DNA of 64,000 nucleotides. It comes from Kribbella turkmenica (GTDB taxonomy: Bacteria; Actinomycetota; Actinomycetes; Propionibacteriales; Kribbellaceae). Positions 54,884-63,380 of this stretch are shown in pieces (position 1 is the stretch's first letter; every line of letters starts with the position of its first letter). Where the stretch lies: contig NZ_SMKR01000008.1 of the NCBI RefSeq assembly GCF_004348725.1, forward strand, positions 1-64,000, in the 5' to 3' direction. A program made the position numbers and the translations under genes. Below the pieces are notes generated by a model. The model was not told the origin of the DNA and made no database searches. It saw nothing but the letters and a program-made list of their open reading frames with translations.

Positions 54884-55903
54884 TCACTTCCCGTAGAGGA
54901 GCTCGACGGCTTCCTGGGCGACGACCTCGGCGGCGATCAGGCCTCGCGACCGGGACCACTCGTTCGGGTCGACGTCGAAGGTCGTGTTGTTCTTCACCGC
55001 CGGGATCTCCCTCCACAGCGGGCTCTTCGCCCAGGTGTCGCGCAGCGTCGGACCCTCGTTCGGGGCGATGAACATGACGTCCGGCTTGGTGGCGACCAGG
55101 GTCTCCAGGGTCAGCGAGACCGAGGCCTCCCCGGAGTCGTCCGGCAGCGGCGACCGGATGCCGATGACCTCCAGGACACCCGGGGTGTAGGCCTTGGCCG
55201 GGAAGCCGGTGAAGCCCTTGTCCGAGGCGCGCACGAACAGCGCCGTGCGGCTCTCGTCCGCGGGCGCCTTGGCCTTCAGGTCCGCCATCACCTTCGCGTG
55301 CTCGGTCAGCCGGGTCTTCATCTCGTCGCACTTGTCCAACGCGATGGCGGTGGACATCTCACTGTCCAGCACCTGCTGGTAGTTGCCGTTCAGACTGGCG
55401 AACGCGATCGTCGGCGCGATCTTCGACAGCTGGGCGTAGATCGCCTTGTGCCGGCCGCTGTCGGCGACGATCAGGTCCGGCTTGAGCGCGGTGATCACCT
55501 GGATGTTCGGGGTGGCCCGCAGGCCGACCGACTTGTACTCGCCGACCTTGTCGCGCAGGGCGGGGATGATCCGCTCCGGCTGGCCGTCGTCGGCGACCCC
55601 GACCGGCGACATGCCCACCGCGACCAGGGCGTCGACGAAGGAGTACTCCAGCGCCACCACCTTGGCCGGGCTGCCGCTGATCGTGGTGGTGCCCAGGTCG
55701 TGCTTCACGGTGCGGGCCGGTTTGCCGCACTGGTCGAGGTTGACGTCCGGGCTGACGCCTTCGGCGGCCGCGGCGCGGTCGGCGTTCGGCGCCGCACCGG
55801 TCGACGGCGAGGAGGCGGCACCGCAGCCGGCCAGGACGGCCGCGGTGACGGTCAGGGCGAGGACGGCGACAGCACGCCGTACCTTCGTGGCGGAGTGGGA
55901 CAT
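54884..55903 (-). CDS. Fe3+-siderophore substrate-binding lipoprotein
   Basis: A 339-aa FecB/FhuD-type binding protein. An N-terminal signal with lipobox VLAGCG (Cys near residue 27) marks it as a lipoprotein. Binding-fold sequences follow: VVALEYSFVDALVAVGMSPV, SVGLRATPNIQVITALKPDL and IVADSGRHKAIYAQLSKIAP, ending LIAAEVVAQEAVELLYGK. It delivers ferric siderophore to the FecCD/FecE importer. ATG 55903 has GAGGAG upstream. It is the first of the import genes, after the chimeric cupin. Confidence 0.92.
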   Translation of the reverse strand: MSHSATKVRRAVAVLALTVTAAVLAGCGAASSPSTGAAPNADRAAAAEGVSPDVNLDQCGKPARTVKHDLGTTTISGSPAKVVALEYSFVDALVAVGMSPVGVADDGQPERIIPALRDKVGEYKSVGLRATPNIQVITALKPDLIVADSGRHKAIYAQLSKIAPTIAFASLNGNYQQVLDSEMSTAIALDKCDEMKTRLTEHAKVMADLKAKAPADESRTALFVRASDKGFTGFPAKAYTPGVLEVIGIRSPLPDDSGEASVSLTLETLVATKPDVMFIAPNEGPTLRDTWAKSPLWREIPAVKNNTTFDVDPNEWSRSRGLIAAEVVAQEAVELLYGK

Positions 55904-55931
55904 GGCACGTGCTCCTCGGAATGAAGCTGGG

Positions 55932-57014
55932 TCATCGGATACCGGCGAGTGCTTGCGCCGGGCCGGGGACGTCGGGACGGTCGTCCGGACCGGGACCGTC
56001 GTACAGGTTCCAGGGCGCCAGTTGGTAGCTGTTCGCACACGGCAGGCCCGGGGTGAGGCGGTACGTGCCAGTGGTCAGATCGACCAGGCTGGACACGATG
56101 GTGGCGTAGCGGTCGAGCTCGTGCCGGCGCGGGTCGACGTGCTGGCAGACGGCGTCGGGGTGGCCGAAGTGGTCGCTCATCGTGTCCTGCACGATCTTCG
56201 CGACCGCCTCGTCGGAGGTACCGTCGCGGCGGACCCGGTGGAGGCCCTCCTCGACGCGCGGCACCCGGTAGAGCGAGTCCACCGAGAACGGCTGATAGCT
56301 GTCCTCGATTTGTGGGGGGACGAAGGCCTGGAAGTGGTTGCCGTGCACCAGCAACCCGTCGGTCGGGTACATCCAGGCGTTCCGCCCGGGGGTGGTCTCG
56401 ACGTCGATGGCGACACCGTCCCGGTGGGTGAGCAGAAGATTGCTGGACAGCGACTGCCGGGCGCCGAAGATCGCCTTCAGGGCCTCGTGGAAGTCCCAGC
56501 TCTCCAGCACCTTGCGGCGGACGAACGCGCCGGGAACACCGAGCCCGGTGCCGAAACCGGCGCCGAGGCCGTTCGCGCCGTAGTGGTCCCGGCAGAGCTG
56601 GATCTTGGTGAAGGTGTCCTCGTACCCGGTCTGGTTGCCGTCGTCGTCGACGTAGATCATCGCGCCGGAGATGTTGAAGAACGTGATCATCTCGGTGCAG
56701 TCCTCCGGCACCCGCAGGGTGTGGATCTCCCCCGGCGGCTCGTACACGAACGATCCGGTCTCGGCCACCCAGTCGTGCTCGTCGTACTGCCACTTGCCCT
56801 TGATCACGTAGCCGAACACCGCGCTCGGGTGGCGATGCCGGGACACGATGCCGGACCGGGTCACCTTGAGCAGGTTGCACCACTGCCCGGTGATCGTGTT
56901 CAGCATCAGCGGCCGGAACCACACGTCCGGCGCCTGCGGCACCCACAACCGGTCGTCCTCGGGGACCGCCGGTACGGCGATCTCCGCGGGCACTCCTGCC
57001 GAAACCGGGATCAT
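55932..57014 (-). CDS. Chimeric ORF: dioxygenase-type cupin joined to the tail of a C45 acyltransferase
   Basis: A 360-aa ORF made of two unrelated pieces. Residues 1 to about 150 are a 2,4'-dihydroxyacetophenone-dioxygenase-like cupin: LWVPQAPDVWFRPLMLN, SRHRHPSAVFGYVIKGKWQY (metal His60, His62), YEPPGEIHTLRV (His98), DTFTKIQLCRDHYGANGLGA. From about 155 it becomes the C-terminal two thirds of a C45 peptidase/acyl-CoA:6-APA acyltransferase: GVPGAFVRRKVLESWDFHEA, SLSSNLLLTHRDGVAIDVET, AWMYPTDGLLVHGNHFQAF. The catalytic Cys of C45 enzymes lies in the missing part, so only the cupin could be active. The join is in frame and the gene keeps its operon position, 28 bp before the binding protein. 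Confidence 0.7.
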   Translation of the reverse strand: MIPVSAGVPAEIAVPAVPEDDRLWVPQAPDVWFRPLMLNTITGQWCNLLKVTRSGIVSRHRHPSAVFGYVIKGKWQYDEHDWVAETGSFVYEPPGEIHTLRVPEDCTEMITFFNISGAMIYVDDDGNQTGYEDTFTKIQLCRDHYGANGLGAGFGTGLGVPGAFVRRKVLESWDFHEALKAIFGARQSLSSNLLLTHRDGVAIDVETTPGRNAWMYPTDGLLVHGNHFQAFVPPQIEDSYQPFSVDSLYRVPRVEEGLHRVRRDGTSDEAVAKIVQDTMSDHFGHPDAVCQHVDPRRHELDRYATIVSSLVDLTTGTYRLTPGLPCANSYQLAPWNLYDGPGPDDRPDVPGPAQALAGIR

Positions 57015-57024
57015 CGAAGCTCCT

Positions 57025-57738
57025 TCACATGCTCTGGTAGCCGCCGTCCACGGGCAGGACGGCGCCGGTGACGAACCCGGCGTCCGGGCCGGCCAGGAAG
57101 GCGATCGCACCGGCGACCTCCTCGGCCGTGCCCCAGCGGGCCATCGGTGTACGGGACAGGATCCGGCCGGCGGCGACCGGATCGGCTTGCAGCGCGGCCG
57201 TGAGCTCGGTGGCGATCCAGCCGGGCGCGACCGCGTTCACCCGGATGCCGTCGGCCGCCCAGGCGACCGCGAGCGACTTGGTGAGCTGGACGACGCCGCC
57301 CTTGCTGGCGCTGTAGGCCGGGACGAGCGGACCACCGAAGTAGCTCAGCATCGAGGCCAGGTTGACGACGCAGCCGCGGCTGGCGGCGAGCAGGTCGTGC
57401 GCCGCCTCGGCCGCGCGCATCGCGCCGGTCAGGCTGATCTCGACGACCTCCCGGAACACCTCGGTCCGGTGCTCGTCGCCCCGCCGGATGACGCCGGCGG
57501 CGTTCACCAGGACGTCGAGGCGGTCGAGCGAGCCGATCAGGTCCTCGAGGGCGTTCGGTTCCCGGAGGTCGAGCTCGTGCACCCGTGCGGACCGCCTGAG
57601 CTCGGGTGCGGCGGTCGAGGAGCCCAGGCCGGCCGCGACCACCGAAGCGCCGTCGGTGACGAGCCGGAGGGCGGTGGCCGCGCCGATACCGCTCGTACCT
57701 CCGACGACGAGCGCGGTCCGGCCGGGGTCCGGAGTCAT
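57025..57738 (-). CDS. SDR-family oxidoreductase
   Basis: A 237-aa classical SDR: ALVVGGTSGIGAATALRLVT, DVLVNAAGVIRR (NAG), catalytic tetrad in NLASMLSYFGGPLVPAYSAS then KGGVVQL (Ser, Tyr, Lys), and NAVAPGWIATELT, GAVLPVDGG. It reduces or oxidises a hydroxyl or keto group with NAD(P)H; the substrate is unknown. It starts the operon; the chimeric cupin follows after 10 bp. ATG 57738 has AGGA upstream (57747 is an alternative). Confidence 0.87.
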   Translation of the reverse strand: MTPDPGRTALVVGGTSGIGAATALRLVTDGASVVAAGLGSSTAAPELRRSARVHELDLREPNALEDLIGSLDRLDVLVNAAGVIRRGDEHRTEVFREVVEISLTGAMRAAEAAHDLLAASRGCVVNLASMLSYFGGPLVPAYSASKGGVVQLTKSLAVAWAADGIRVNAVAPGWIATELTAALQADPVAAGRILSRTPMARWGTAEEVAGAIAFLAGPDAGFVTGAVLPVDGGYQSM

Positions 57739-57780
57739 GTCCGGCATCCTGCACCGGCGGACGGGTCAGGACAACGAGAA

Positions 57781-57815
57781 CCCGGACGGCGGATAGGGGT
57801 CATCCGTCGTCCGGG
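57781..57815 (-). terminator. Hairpin terminator of the tandem membrane-protein genes
   Basis: CCCGGACGGCGGAT (57781-57794) pairs with ATCCGTCGTCCGGG (57802-57815), one G-U, loop of 7. It lies after the stop at 57838 on the minus strand. Confidence 0.65.
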
Positions 57816-57837
57816 TCTGGGGAGGGGTCCCGTCCGA

Positions 57838-58503
57838 TCAGACGGTGTGGTCGCCGCTGGTGTCGATGCGGCGGTGGTAGCGCTGCCCCGCCTTGCCGCC
57901 GGCCACGGCCGCGAGCAGCGTGATCAGCAGAGCCAGGCCGATCGCGATCAGCCCACCGGCGGTGAGGGTCTCGTCGGCAAGCGGGACCGACGGCAGTTCC
58001 ACCCGGGTCAGGACGTCGTACTGCGAGCCGGCCAGCGCGGCGATCGCCGCGACCACCAGCGTCACCAGTACGCCGATCATCCAGACGCCGAAGCCCTGCC
58101 GCCCACCGTCGAAGCGGGCGAGCCGGCCGGCGACGTACCCGCCGTTGTAGTAGGCGATCGCCAAAATGAGCAGCAGGGCCGCGCTGGACACGATGCCGAT
58201 CGTGCCCGCCTCCGCCTCGGCCGCGTTCCAGTCGATCGTCACCGCGTAGTCGACCGCTGCCGCCACCGCGCCGACGATCCCGGTGAGCAGCGCGATCAGG
58301 CCGACCGCGACCAGCCAGCCGAAGAACGCGGCCCCGCCTTTGAAGCCGCGGTACGCCGGGTCCACCTCGTCGGCGACCGAGGTCTTCACGCGGGCCCGGT
58401 GCAGCGGCCGGGTGATCCGCCGGTTGGTCGTGTCCGGCTCGTCGGCGGTGGTGCTGCCGTCGAGCCGCTGTGTGTCTGTGTCGTCCCGGTACTGCTGGAC
58501 CAT
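57838..58503 (-). CDS. Four-helix membrane protein, tandem paralogue 1
   Basis: A 221-aa protein with a charged cytoplasmic N terminus (about 60 aa) and four membrane segments: FKGGAAFFGWLVAVGLIALL, IGIVSSAALLLILAIAYYNG, WMIGVLVTLVVAAIAAL, GLIAIGLALLITLLAAVAGG. The core GYVAGRLARFDGGRQGFGVW is nearly identical to that of the next gene upstream. No function recognised. GAGGAG precedes the ATG. Confidence 0.75.
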   Translation of the reverse strand: MVQQYRDDTDTQRLDGSTTADEPDTTNRRITRPLHRARVKTSVADEVDPAYRGFKGGAAFFGWLVAVGLIALLTGIVGAVAAAVDYAVTIDWNAAEAEAGTIGIVSSAALLLILAIAYYNGGYVAGRLARFDGGRQGFGVWMIGVLVTLVVAAIAALAGSQYDVLTRVELPSVPLADETLTAGGLIAIGLALLITLLAAVAGGKAGQRYHRRIDTSGDHTV

Positions 58504-58592
58504 GTCAGTTCTCCTCACGAGACAGCCCCCGTGTCGTTTCTCCGGTACCCGAAGGGACGGCTGGCTATGCGTGGGGAGGCGGTGACCGACGG

Positions 58593-59300
58593 TCAGTCGA
58601 GCAGGCGGTCGATCTTGTCGTGGTAGCGCCGGCCGGCCATCCCGCCGACGATCGAGAACAGCAGGGTGAGGACGACCAGGGCGGCGGCCGCGACGATGCC
58701 ACCCGTGGTGATCGTGTCGGTCGCCAGTGGCACGTCCGGCCGGTTCACCTCGTCGACCAGGTCGTACTGGTTGTTCAGCAGCGCGGCGACACCGGCCGCG
58801 AGCACGGAGAACAGGAAAGCGAACATCCACACGCCGAAGCCGTTGCGGCCCCCGTCGAAGCGGGCCAGCCGTCCGGCGACGTACCCGCCGAAGTAGAAGG
58901 CCAGGGTCAGCGTGAGTACGGCGACCGCCGCGGCGGTGATGCCCGCGGCGCCGGGCTGGGCCTCGGCGTCGGCCCGGGTGTAGTCCAGGATCTCCGCCGT
59001 ACCGAGGGCCGCGGCCGCGACGGCGAGCGAGAGGACGACGAACATGGCCATCGAGATCAGCCAGCCGAAGAACGCGGCGCCGAACTTGAAGCCGCGGTAG
59101 GCCAGCAGGTCCGGGTCGACCTCGGGCTGGACGGGGGCGGGCGGCTGGTCCGGGATGATCGTGACGTTGCTCATCGCCCGGTGCGCCGCCGCCCGCGCCT
59201 CCTCGTACCGCTGGGTGCTGGTCGTGTCGGCGTCGTCAGGCACCTGCATGGTGGTGACAGGCTGCGTCGCGGTGGCGGTGTCGCCGTACTGCTGGACCAT
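58593..59300 (-). CDS. Four-helix membrane protein, tandem paralogue 2
   Basis: A 235-aa protein with the same design as its neighbour: start MVQQYGDT, acidic N-terminal tail, then YRGFKFGAAFFGWLISMAMF, GGYVAGRLARFDGGRNGFGV, VWMFAFLFSVLAAGVAALL, ending GGMAGRRYHDKIDRLLD. The shared MVQQY start and RFDGGRxGFGVW core show a tandem duplication. The 89-bp gap suggests a common transcript. Confidence 0.75.
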   Translation of the reverse strand: MVQQYGDTATATQPVTTMQVPDDADTTSTQRYEEARAAAHRAMSNVTIIPDQPPAPVQPEVDPDLLAYRGFKFGAAFFGWLISMAMFVVLSLAVAAAALGTAEILDYTRADAEAQPGAAGITAAAVAVLTLTLAFYFGGYVAGRLARFDGGRNGFGVWMFAFLFSVLAAGVAALLNNQYDLVDEVNRPDVPLATDTITTGGIVAAAALVVLTLLFSIVGGMAGRRYHDKIDRLLD

Positions 59301-59377
59301 TCCGCTTCTCCTCACTGGTCAGCTCCGCGCGGTCCCTACCCGCCCGGCTGGTGTTCGACACGGTTGGGGGCAGGGAT

Positions 59378-60916
59378 TTAACCGGCCTCTGGCGCAGGAT
59401 CACCGACCGTTACCGGATAGCGGCGCGGAGTGAACACCAGGGGCCCGGCCGGCCGGGGCACGGTGCGGGTCTGCGACGAGCCGATCACCAAGAGGCAGCG
59501 CATGTCAACCGTCTCCGGCGCCAGCTCGCCGAGCGTTGTGACGGTAATCGCTTCCTCCGGCCCGCCCACGTCGCGGCCGACGACGACCGGCGTACCGGGG
59601 GAGCGGTGCTCGAGCAACAGGTCCCGGGTGGCGGCGACCTGCCACGTGCGGGACTTCGAGGCCGGGTTGTAGATCGCGATCGCCAGGTCGGCCGCGGCGG
59701 CCGCGGACAGCCGCTTCGCGATCACGTCCCACGGCTTGAGCCGGTCCGACAGCGACAGGACGCAGTAGTCGTGGCCGAGCGGTGCTCCGACGCGGCTGGC
59801 GACCGCCTGGGCCGCGGTCATCCCGGGCAGCACGCGAACGGCGATGTCGGCGTACTCGGGCTCGGACGCGACCTCGGTGACCGCGCTGGCCATCGCGAAC
59901 ACGCCCGGGTCGCCCGACGACACCACGACGACGCGGGAGCCCTTCCGGGCGAGGTCGAGGGCGAACGCGGCCCGCTCGGACTCGACCCGGTTGTCCGAGC
60001 CGTGCTTGCGCTGCCGCGCCCGGTCCGGCAGCCGGTCGACGTACGGACCGTAGCCGATCAGGTCGTCGGCACTCGCGATCGCGGCCCGGACCTCGGGCGT
60101 CATCCACTCCGGTCCGGCCGGCCCGAGGCCGACGACGGTGACCGAGCCCTCCGCTTCGGTCCGGGGCGCCGGCACGGTGAACGTGGTGTTGATCGGGCTG
60201 GGGAGCAGTGCGAGCGAGAAGTACGGGACCTCGTCCGGATCCACCTCGGTCAGCGGAGCCGTCCGCTGCGTGTCGGTCGTCGCGCGTTCGACGTACCAGG
60301 CCTCGTCCGCTCGCCCGGCGAGCTCGAACGCCTCCCGCACTCCTGCGAACGTCCGCCCGAGCTTCATCACCGCGGCCGCGTCCGTGTGCCGCAGCCGGTC
60401 CGCGAGCACGTCGGGCGGCAGCGTGCCGGGCAGCACGGTCAGGATCTCGTCCCGCTCGCACAGCGGCCGGCCCAGTACGGCGGCCGCCGCGCTGACCGAC
60501 GTGACACCGGGGACCACCTCACACGGGTACCGGTCCGCCAGCCGCTTGTGCATGTGCATGTAGGACCCGTAGAACAGCGGATCGCCTTCGGCCAGGACGA
60601 CGACGTCCCGGCCGGCGTCGAGATGCGCTGCGAGCCGGGCGGCGCAGTCGGTGTAGAAATCGTCCATCGCGCCCTGGTAGCCGCCGGGGTGGTCGGTCGT
60701 CTCCGTGGTCAGCGGGTAGACCAGGTGCTCCTCGACCTGCCCCTCGGTCAGGTACGGTGCCGCGACCGAGCGGGCGATGCTGCGGCCGTGCCGGGCGCTG
60801 TGGAACGCGATCACGTCCGCCGCGCCGATCAGCCGGGCCGCCTTGACCGTCACCAGTTCCGGGTCGCCGGGGCCGAGACCGACTCCCCACAGCCGCCCGG
60901 TCGTCCGCGCGGTCAC
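59378..60916 (-). CDS. cobIJ: CobI-CobJ fusion: precorrin-2 C20- and precorrin-3B C17-methyltransferase
   Basis: A 512-aa bifunctional tetrapyrrole methylase. Residues 1 to about 240 are Cob[61 protein letters not shown]. From about 255 it is Cob[61 protein letters not shown]. It performs two SAM-dependent methylations in aerobic cobalamin synthesis. The GTG start overlaps the cobH stop (GTGA), so the genes are co-translated. Confidence 0.93.
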   Translation of the reverse strand: MTARTTGRLWGVGLGPGDPELVTVKAARLIGAADVIAFHSARHGRSIARSVAAPYLTEGQVEEHLVYPLTTETTDHPGGYQGAMDDFYTDCAARLAAHLDAGRDVVVLAEGDPLFYGSYMHMHKRLADRYPCEVVPGVTSVSAAAAVLGRPLCERDEILTVLPGTLPPDVLADRLRHTDAAAVMKLGRTFAGVREAFELAGRADEAWYVERATTDTQRTAPLTEVDPDEVPYFSLALLPSPINTTFTVPAPRTEAEGSVTVVGLGPAGPEWMTPEVRAAIASADDLIGYGPYVDRLPDRARQRKHGSDNRVESERAAFALDLARKGSRVVVVSSGDPGVFAMASAVTEVASEPEYADIAVRVLPGMTAAQAVASRVGAPLGHDYCVLSLSDRLKPWDVIAKRLSAAAAADLAIAIYNPASKSRTWQVAATRDLLLEHRSPGTPVVVGRDVGGPEEAITVTTLGELAPETVDMRCLLVIGSSQTRTVPRPAGPLVFTPRRYPVTVGDPAPEAG

Positions 60917-61548
60917 TCGGCCTCGCTCGCGATCGCGTTGACGGCGGCCGCAGTGATCGCGCTGCCGCCGCGGCGGCCCTGGACGACCAGATACTCCAGG
61001 CCGAGGGCGTTCGCCGCCAGTGCGTCCTTGGACTCGGCCGCGCCGATGAACCCGACCGGGATGCCGAGGATCGCGGCCGGCCGCGGTGCGCCCCCGGCGA
61101 TCACCTCCAGCAGCCGGAAGAGCGTGGTCGGCGCATTGCCGATGGCAACCACCGAACCTTCGAGGTGGTCGTGCCACAGGTCGACGGCGGCGGCGCTGCG
61201 CGTGGTCCGCAGGCGTTCCGCGAGCGCGGCGGTCCGCGGATCCGGCAACGTGCAGATCACCTGGTTGTCCGCGGGCAGGCGCTTGCGGGTGACGCCGGAG
61301 GCCACCATCTGCGCGTCACACAGGATCGGCGCTCCGTCCTGCAGCGCGGCGCGCGCGGTCTTCACCACGGCCGGGGAGTACCGGAGGTCCGCGACCAGAT
61401 CGGTCATGCCGCAGGCGTGGATCATCCGTACGGCGACCTGCGCGACGTCGGCCGGAAGACTCGCGAGGCCGGCCGCGGCCTCGGCCCGGATCGTCGCGAA
61501 CGAACGCCGGTAGATCTCGGCGCCGTCCTTCACGTACTCGTGGTTCAC
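60913..61548 (-). CDS. cobH: Precorrin-8X methylmutase
   Basis: A 211-aa CobH/Cbi[40 protein letters not shown] with the catalytic His, [19 protein letters not shown], and [35 protein letters not shown]. It moves the C11 methyl to C12 to make hydrogenobyrinate. The GTG start overlaps the cobG stop by four bases. Confidence 0.94.
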   Translation of the reverse strand: MNHEYVKDGAEIYRRSFATIRAEAAAGLASLPADVAQVAVRMIHACGMTDLVADLRYSPAVVKTARAALQDGAPILCDAQMVASGVTRKRLPADNQVICTLPDPRTAALAERLRTTRSAAAVDLWHDHLEGSVVAIGNAPTTLFRLLEVIAGGAPRPAAILGIPVGFIGAAESKDALAANALGLEYLVVQGRRGGSAITAAAVNAIASEAE

Positions 61549-62657
61549 CGCAACCCCATCCGCTCGCCGTCGATCACATACCCGTTGCCCACGGCAAGCA
61601 CATCGACGAACTCGCCGGCCGGCTTCCCGCACCGGCGGTCGCACCCGGACCAGTGCACCGGCTGTCCGTGCCTGGGCAGCCGGGGTGTCACCCGCCGTGC
61701 GTCCGCCCGGACGTCCGCCAGCGCCTGCGCGCACCCGGGCCGACCCGCACACGCTGTCACACCGTTCCAGGGCGAGTCCGGCTTTGTGACCAACCCAACC
61801 CCGTCCAGCCGCTCGGCCGGGTCGGACCGCACGCGCAGGACCATCGACCGCCACGGCGTGAGCCGGATCTCGTCGGCGACGTCCGCGACGACAGCTGCCT
61901 GCTCCTGGCCGAGACTGCCCAGCGGGACGGTCACCACCAGCGCATCGTCCCCGTGCCGGCCGGCGTCGACGGTCGTCGTTGCGGTCGGCACCTCCACGGT
62001 CGGCTCCAGTCCGAGCCGGTCGAGGATCCGCGCCTCGCCGTCCGGGACCTCCGCGATCCGCCACTCTTGCCCGGAGCGGACCTTCAGGAACGCCTTGGCC
62101 GCCGCGATCATCACGTCGGCCGCGTCGCTCCACGTCACCCGCACGCCCGACGAGCCCAGCGTCAGGACCGCCTCGCGATCGTCCAGCGCCCGGACCAGCA
62201 CGTCCGCCCGCACGCCGGCCAGATCACCCCGTCCGTCGTCCAGCGCGAACAGGAACCGCCCGGGCAGCTCCGCGAGCTTCCGGCGGGCGCACAGGGCATG
62301 GTCGACCGCGGTGGCCACCGGCAGAACGTCGTACCGGCTGTCGCTGTCCAGTCCGGACAGTGGTGACGCGAGGATGTTCCGCACGCGATCGTGGGTGATC
62401 GAGGGCAGGAGTCCCGCGTCGTACAGCCGCTGTGACAGCTCCCGCGGTCCGTCCCCTGTGAGTCCCCTGACCTGAACGTTCCCGCGCGAAGTCAGCTCCA
62501 GCCGCCCGTCCCCGAGCTCGTCGGCCGCCTGCCGCAGTACGTCGAACTGCGCCACCGTCAGCAGCCCACCCGGCAGCCGCACCCGAGCCAGCCCGCCGTC
62601 GGCCGCCTTGTGCACCGCCAGCACGCCGGGGCATCGGTCCGTCTCAGTCCTGACCAC
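61545..62657 (-). CDS. cobG: Precorrin-3B synthase
   Basis: A 370-aa CobG: a nitrite/sulfite-reductase-like half-barrel with [20 protein letters not shown] and [20 protein letters not shown]; the 4Fe-4S/siroheme cysteines sit in [19 protein letters not shown] and [13 protein letters not shown]. It uses O2 to make precorrin-3B, so this is the aerobic route. GTG 62657 begins [20 protein letters not shown]; no strong ribosome site. Confidence 0.9.
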   Translation of the reverse strand: MVRTETDRCPGVLAVHKAADGGLARVRLPGGLLTVAQFDVLRQAADELGDGRLELTSRGNVQVRGLTGDGPRELSQRLYDAGLLPSITHDRVRNILASPLSGLDSDSRYDVLPVATAVDHALCARRKLAELPGRFLFALDDGRGDLAGVRADVLVRALDDREAVLTLGSSGVRVTWSDAADVMIAAAKAFLKVRSGQEWRIAEVPDGEARILDRLGLEPTVEVPTATTTVDAGRHGDDALVVTVPLGSLGQEQAAVVADVADEIRLTPWRSMVLRVRSDPAERLDGVGLVTKPDSPWNGVTACAGRPGCAQALADVRADARRVTPRLPRHGQPVHWSGCDRRCGKPAGEFVDVLAVGNGYVIDGERMGLR

Positions 62658-62687
62658 AGCCGAGATGCTACGGCCCAGTCTCGCGAA

Positions 62688-62720
62688 CGGCAGAATCATC
62701 TGTTTCGGGATCGTCTGCCG
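62688..62720. promoter_or_regulatory. Inverted repeat between cobG and marR
   Basis: CGGCAGA (62688-62694) and TCTGCCG (62714-62720) are perfect 7-bp arms spaced by 19 bp. They lie in the 91-bp divergent promoter region and may be the MarR operator. No B12-box or cobalamin riboswitch is apparent here. Confidence 0.45.
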
Positions 62721-62748
62721 AGGGATGATCTCGCGCTACGCTCGGCGC

Positions 62749-63249
62749 ATGGCGAAGACTCCTGCGCGGACCGTTCCTGATCTCACCGGGTACCTGACGC
62801 ACGCCGGGCACGTGCTCGAGACGCAGCTGTCCGCCGCCCTGGCCGAGGTCGGGCTGACACCGCGGATGCAGTGCGTGCTGCGGCACGCGCTGGACTCGGA
62901 GCGAACGCAGATCCAGATCGCCGAGCTGGCCTACATGGACAAGACCACGATGGTCGTCACCGTCGACGCGCTCGAGAAGGCCGGGTACGCCGAACGCAAA
63001 CCGTCGGCCACCGACCGCCGGGCCCGGTTCATCGCCGTCACCGAGGCCGGTGCGAAGATCGCGCACAAAGGCCAGCGGATCGTCGACCGGGTGCACGCCG
63101 AGGCCCTCGACGCGCTCGCCGCCGCGCAGCGAGAACCGTTCGTGGACGCCCTCGCCGAGCTCGTCGGCGGCCACCTGTCCACCCCGGTCGAGGCGCAGCC
63201 GGTACGCCGGGGCCGCCAGCGCACCTCGCTCCGTACCGCTGGGAGGTGA
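62749..63249 (+). CDS. MarR-family transcriptional regulator
   Basis: A 166-aa winged-helix regulator: LTHAGHVLETQLSAALAEVG, LTPRMQCVLRHALDSERTQI, QIAELAYMDKTTMVVTVDAL then EKAGYAERKPSATDRRARFI, the recognition helix and the D-x-R-R wing. It is divergent from cobG and may regulate cobalamin genes or an unrelated target. ATG 62749 is chosen from the fold; upstream in-frame codons are unlikely. 63250-63380 shows nothing. Confidence 0.87.
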   Translation: MAKTPARTVPDLTGYLTHAGHVLETQLSAALAEVGLTPRMQCVLRHALDSERTQIQIAELAYMDKTTMVVTVDALEKAGYAERKPSATDRRARFIAVTEAGAKIAHKGQRIVDRVHAEALDALAAAQREPFVDALAELVGGHLSTPVEAQPVRRGRQRTSLRTAGR

Positions 63250-63380
63250 TGGGTGCGCACGGTGCTGTCCGCGCCGCGTCACACGATCAGTTGCTGCCGG
63301 CCCAGCGACGGCACTGGTGCTCGGCGGTGAGGTTGACTCGTACGCGTAGACCGGACCTTGTGGCCCGAAGGTCAGTCGGG

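Noticed and set aside
62658-62748. Cobalamin riboswitch upstream of cobG
   Set aside because: No B12-box-like sequence and the 91-bp gap is too short for the full element.
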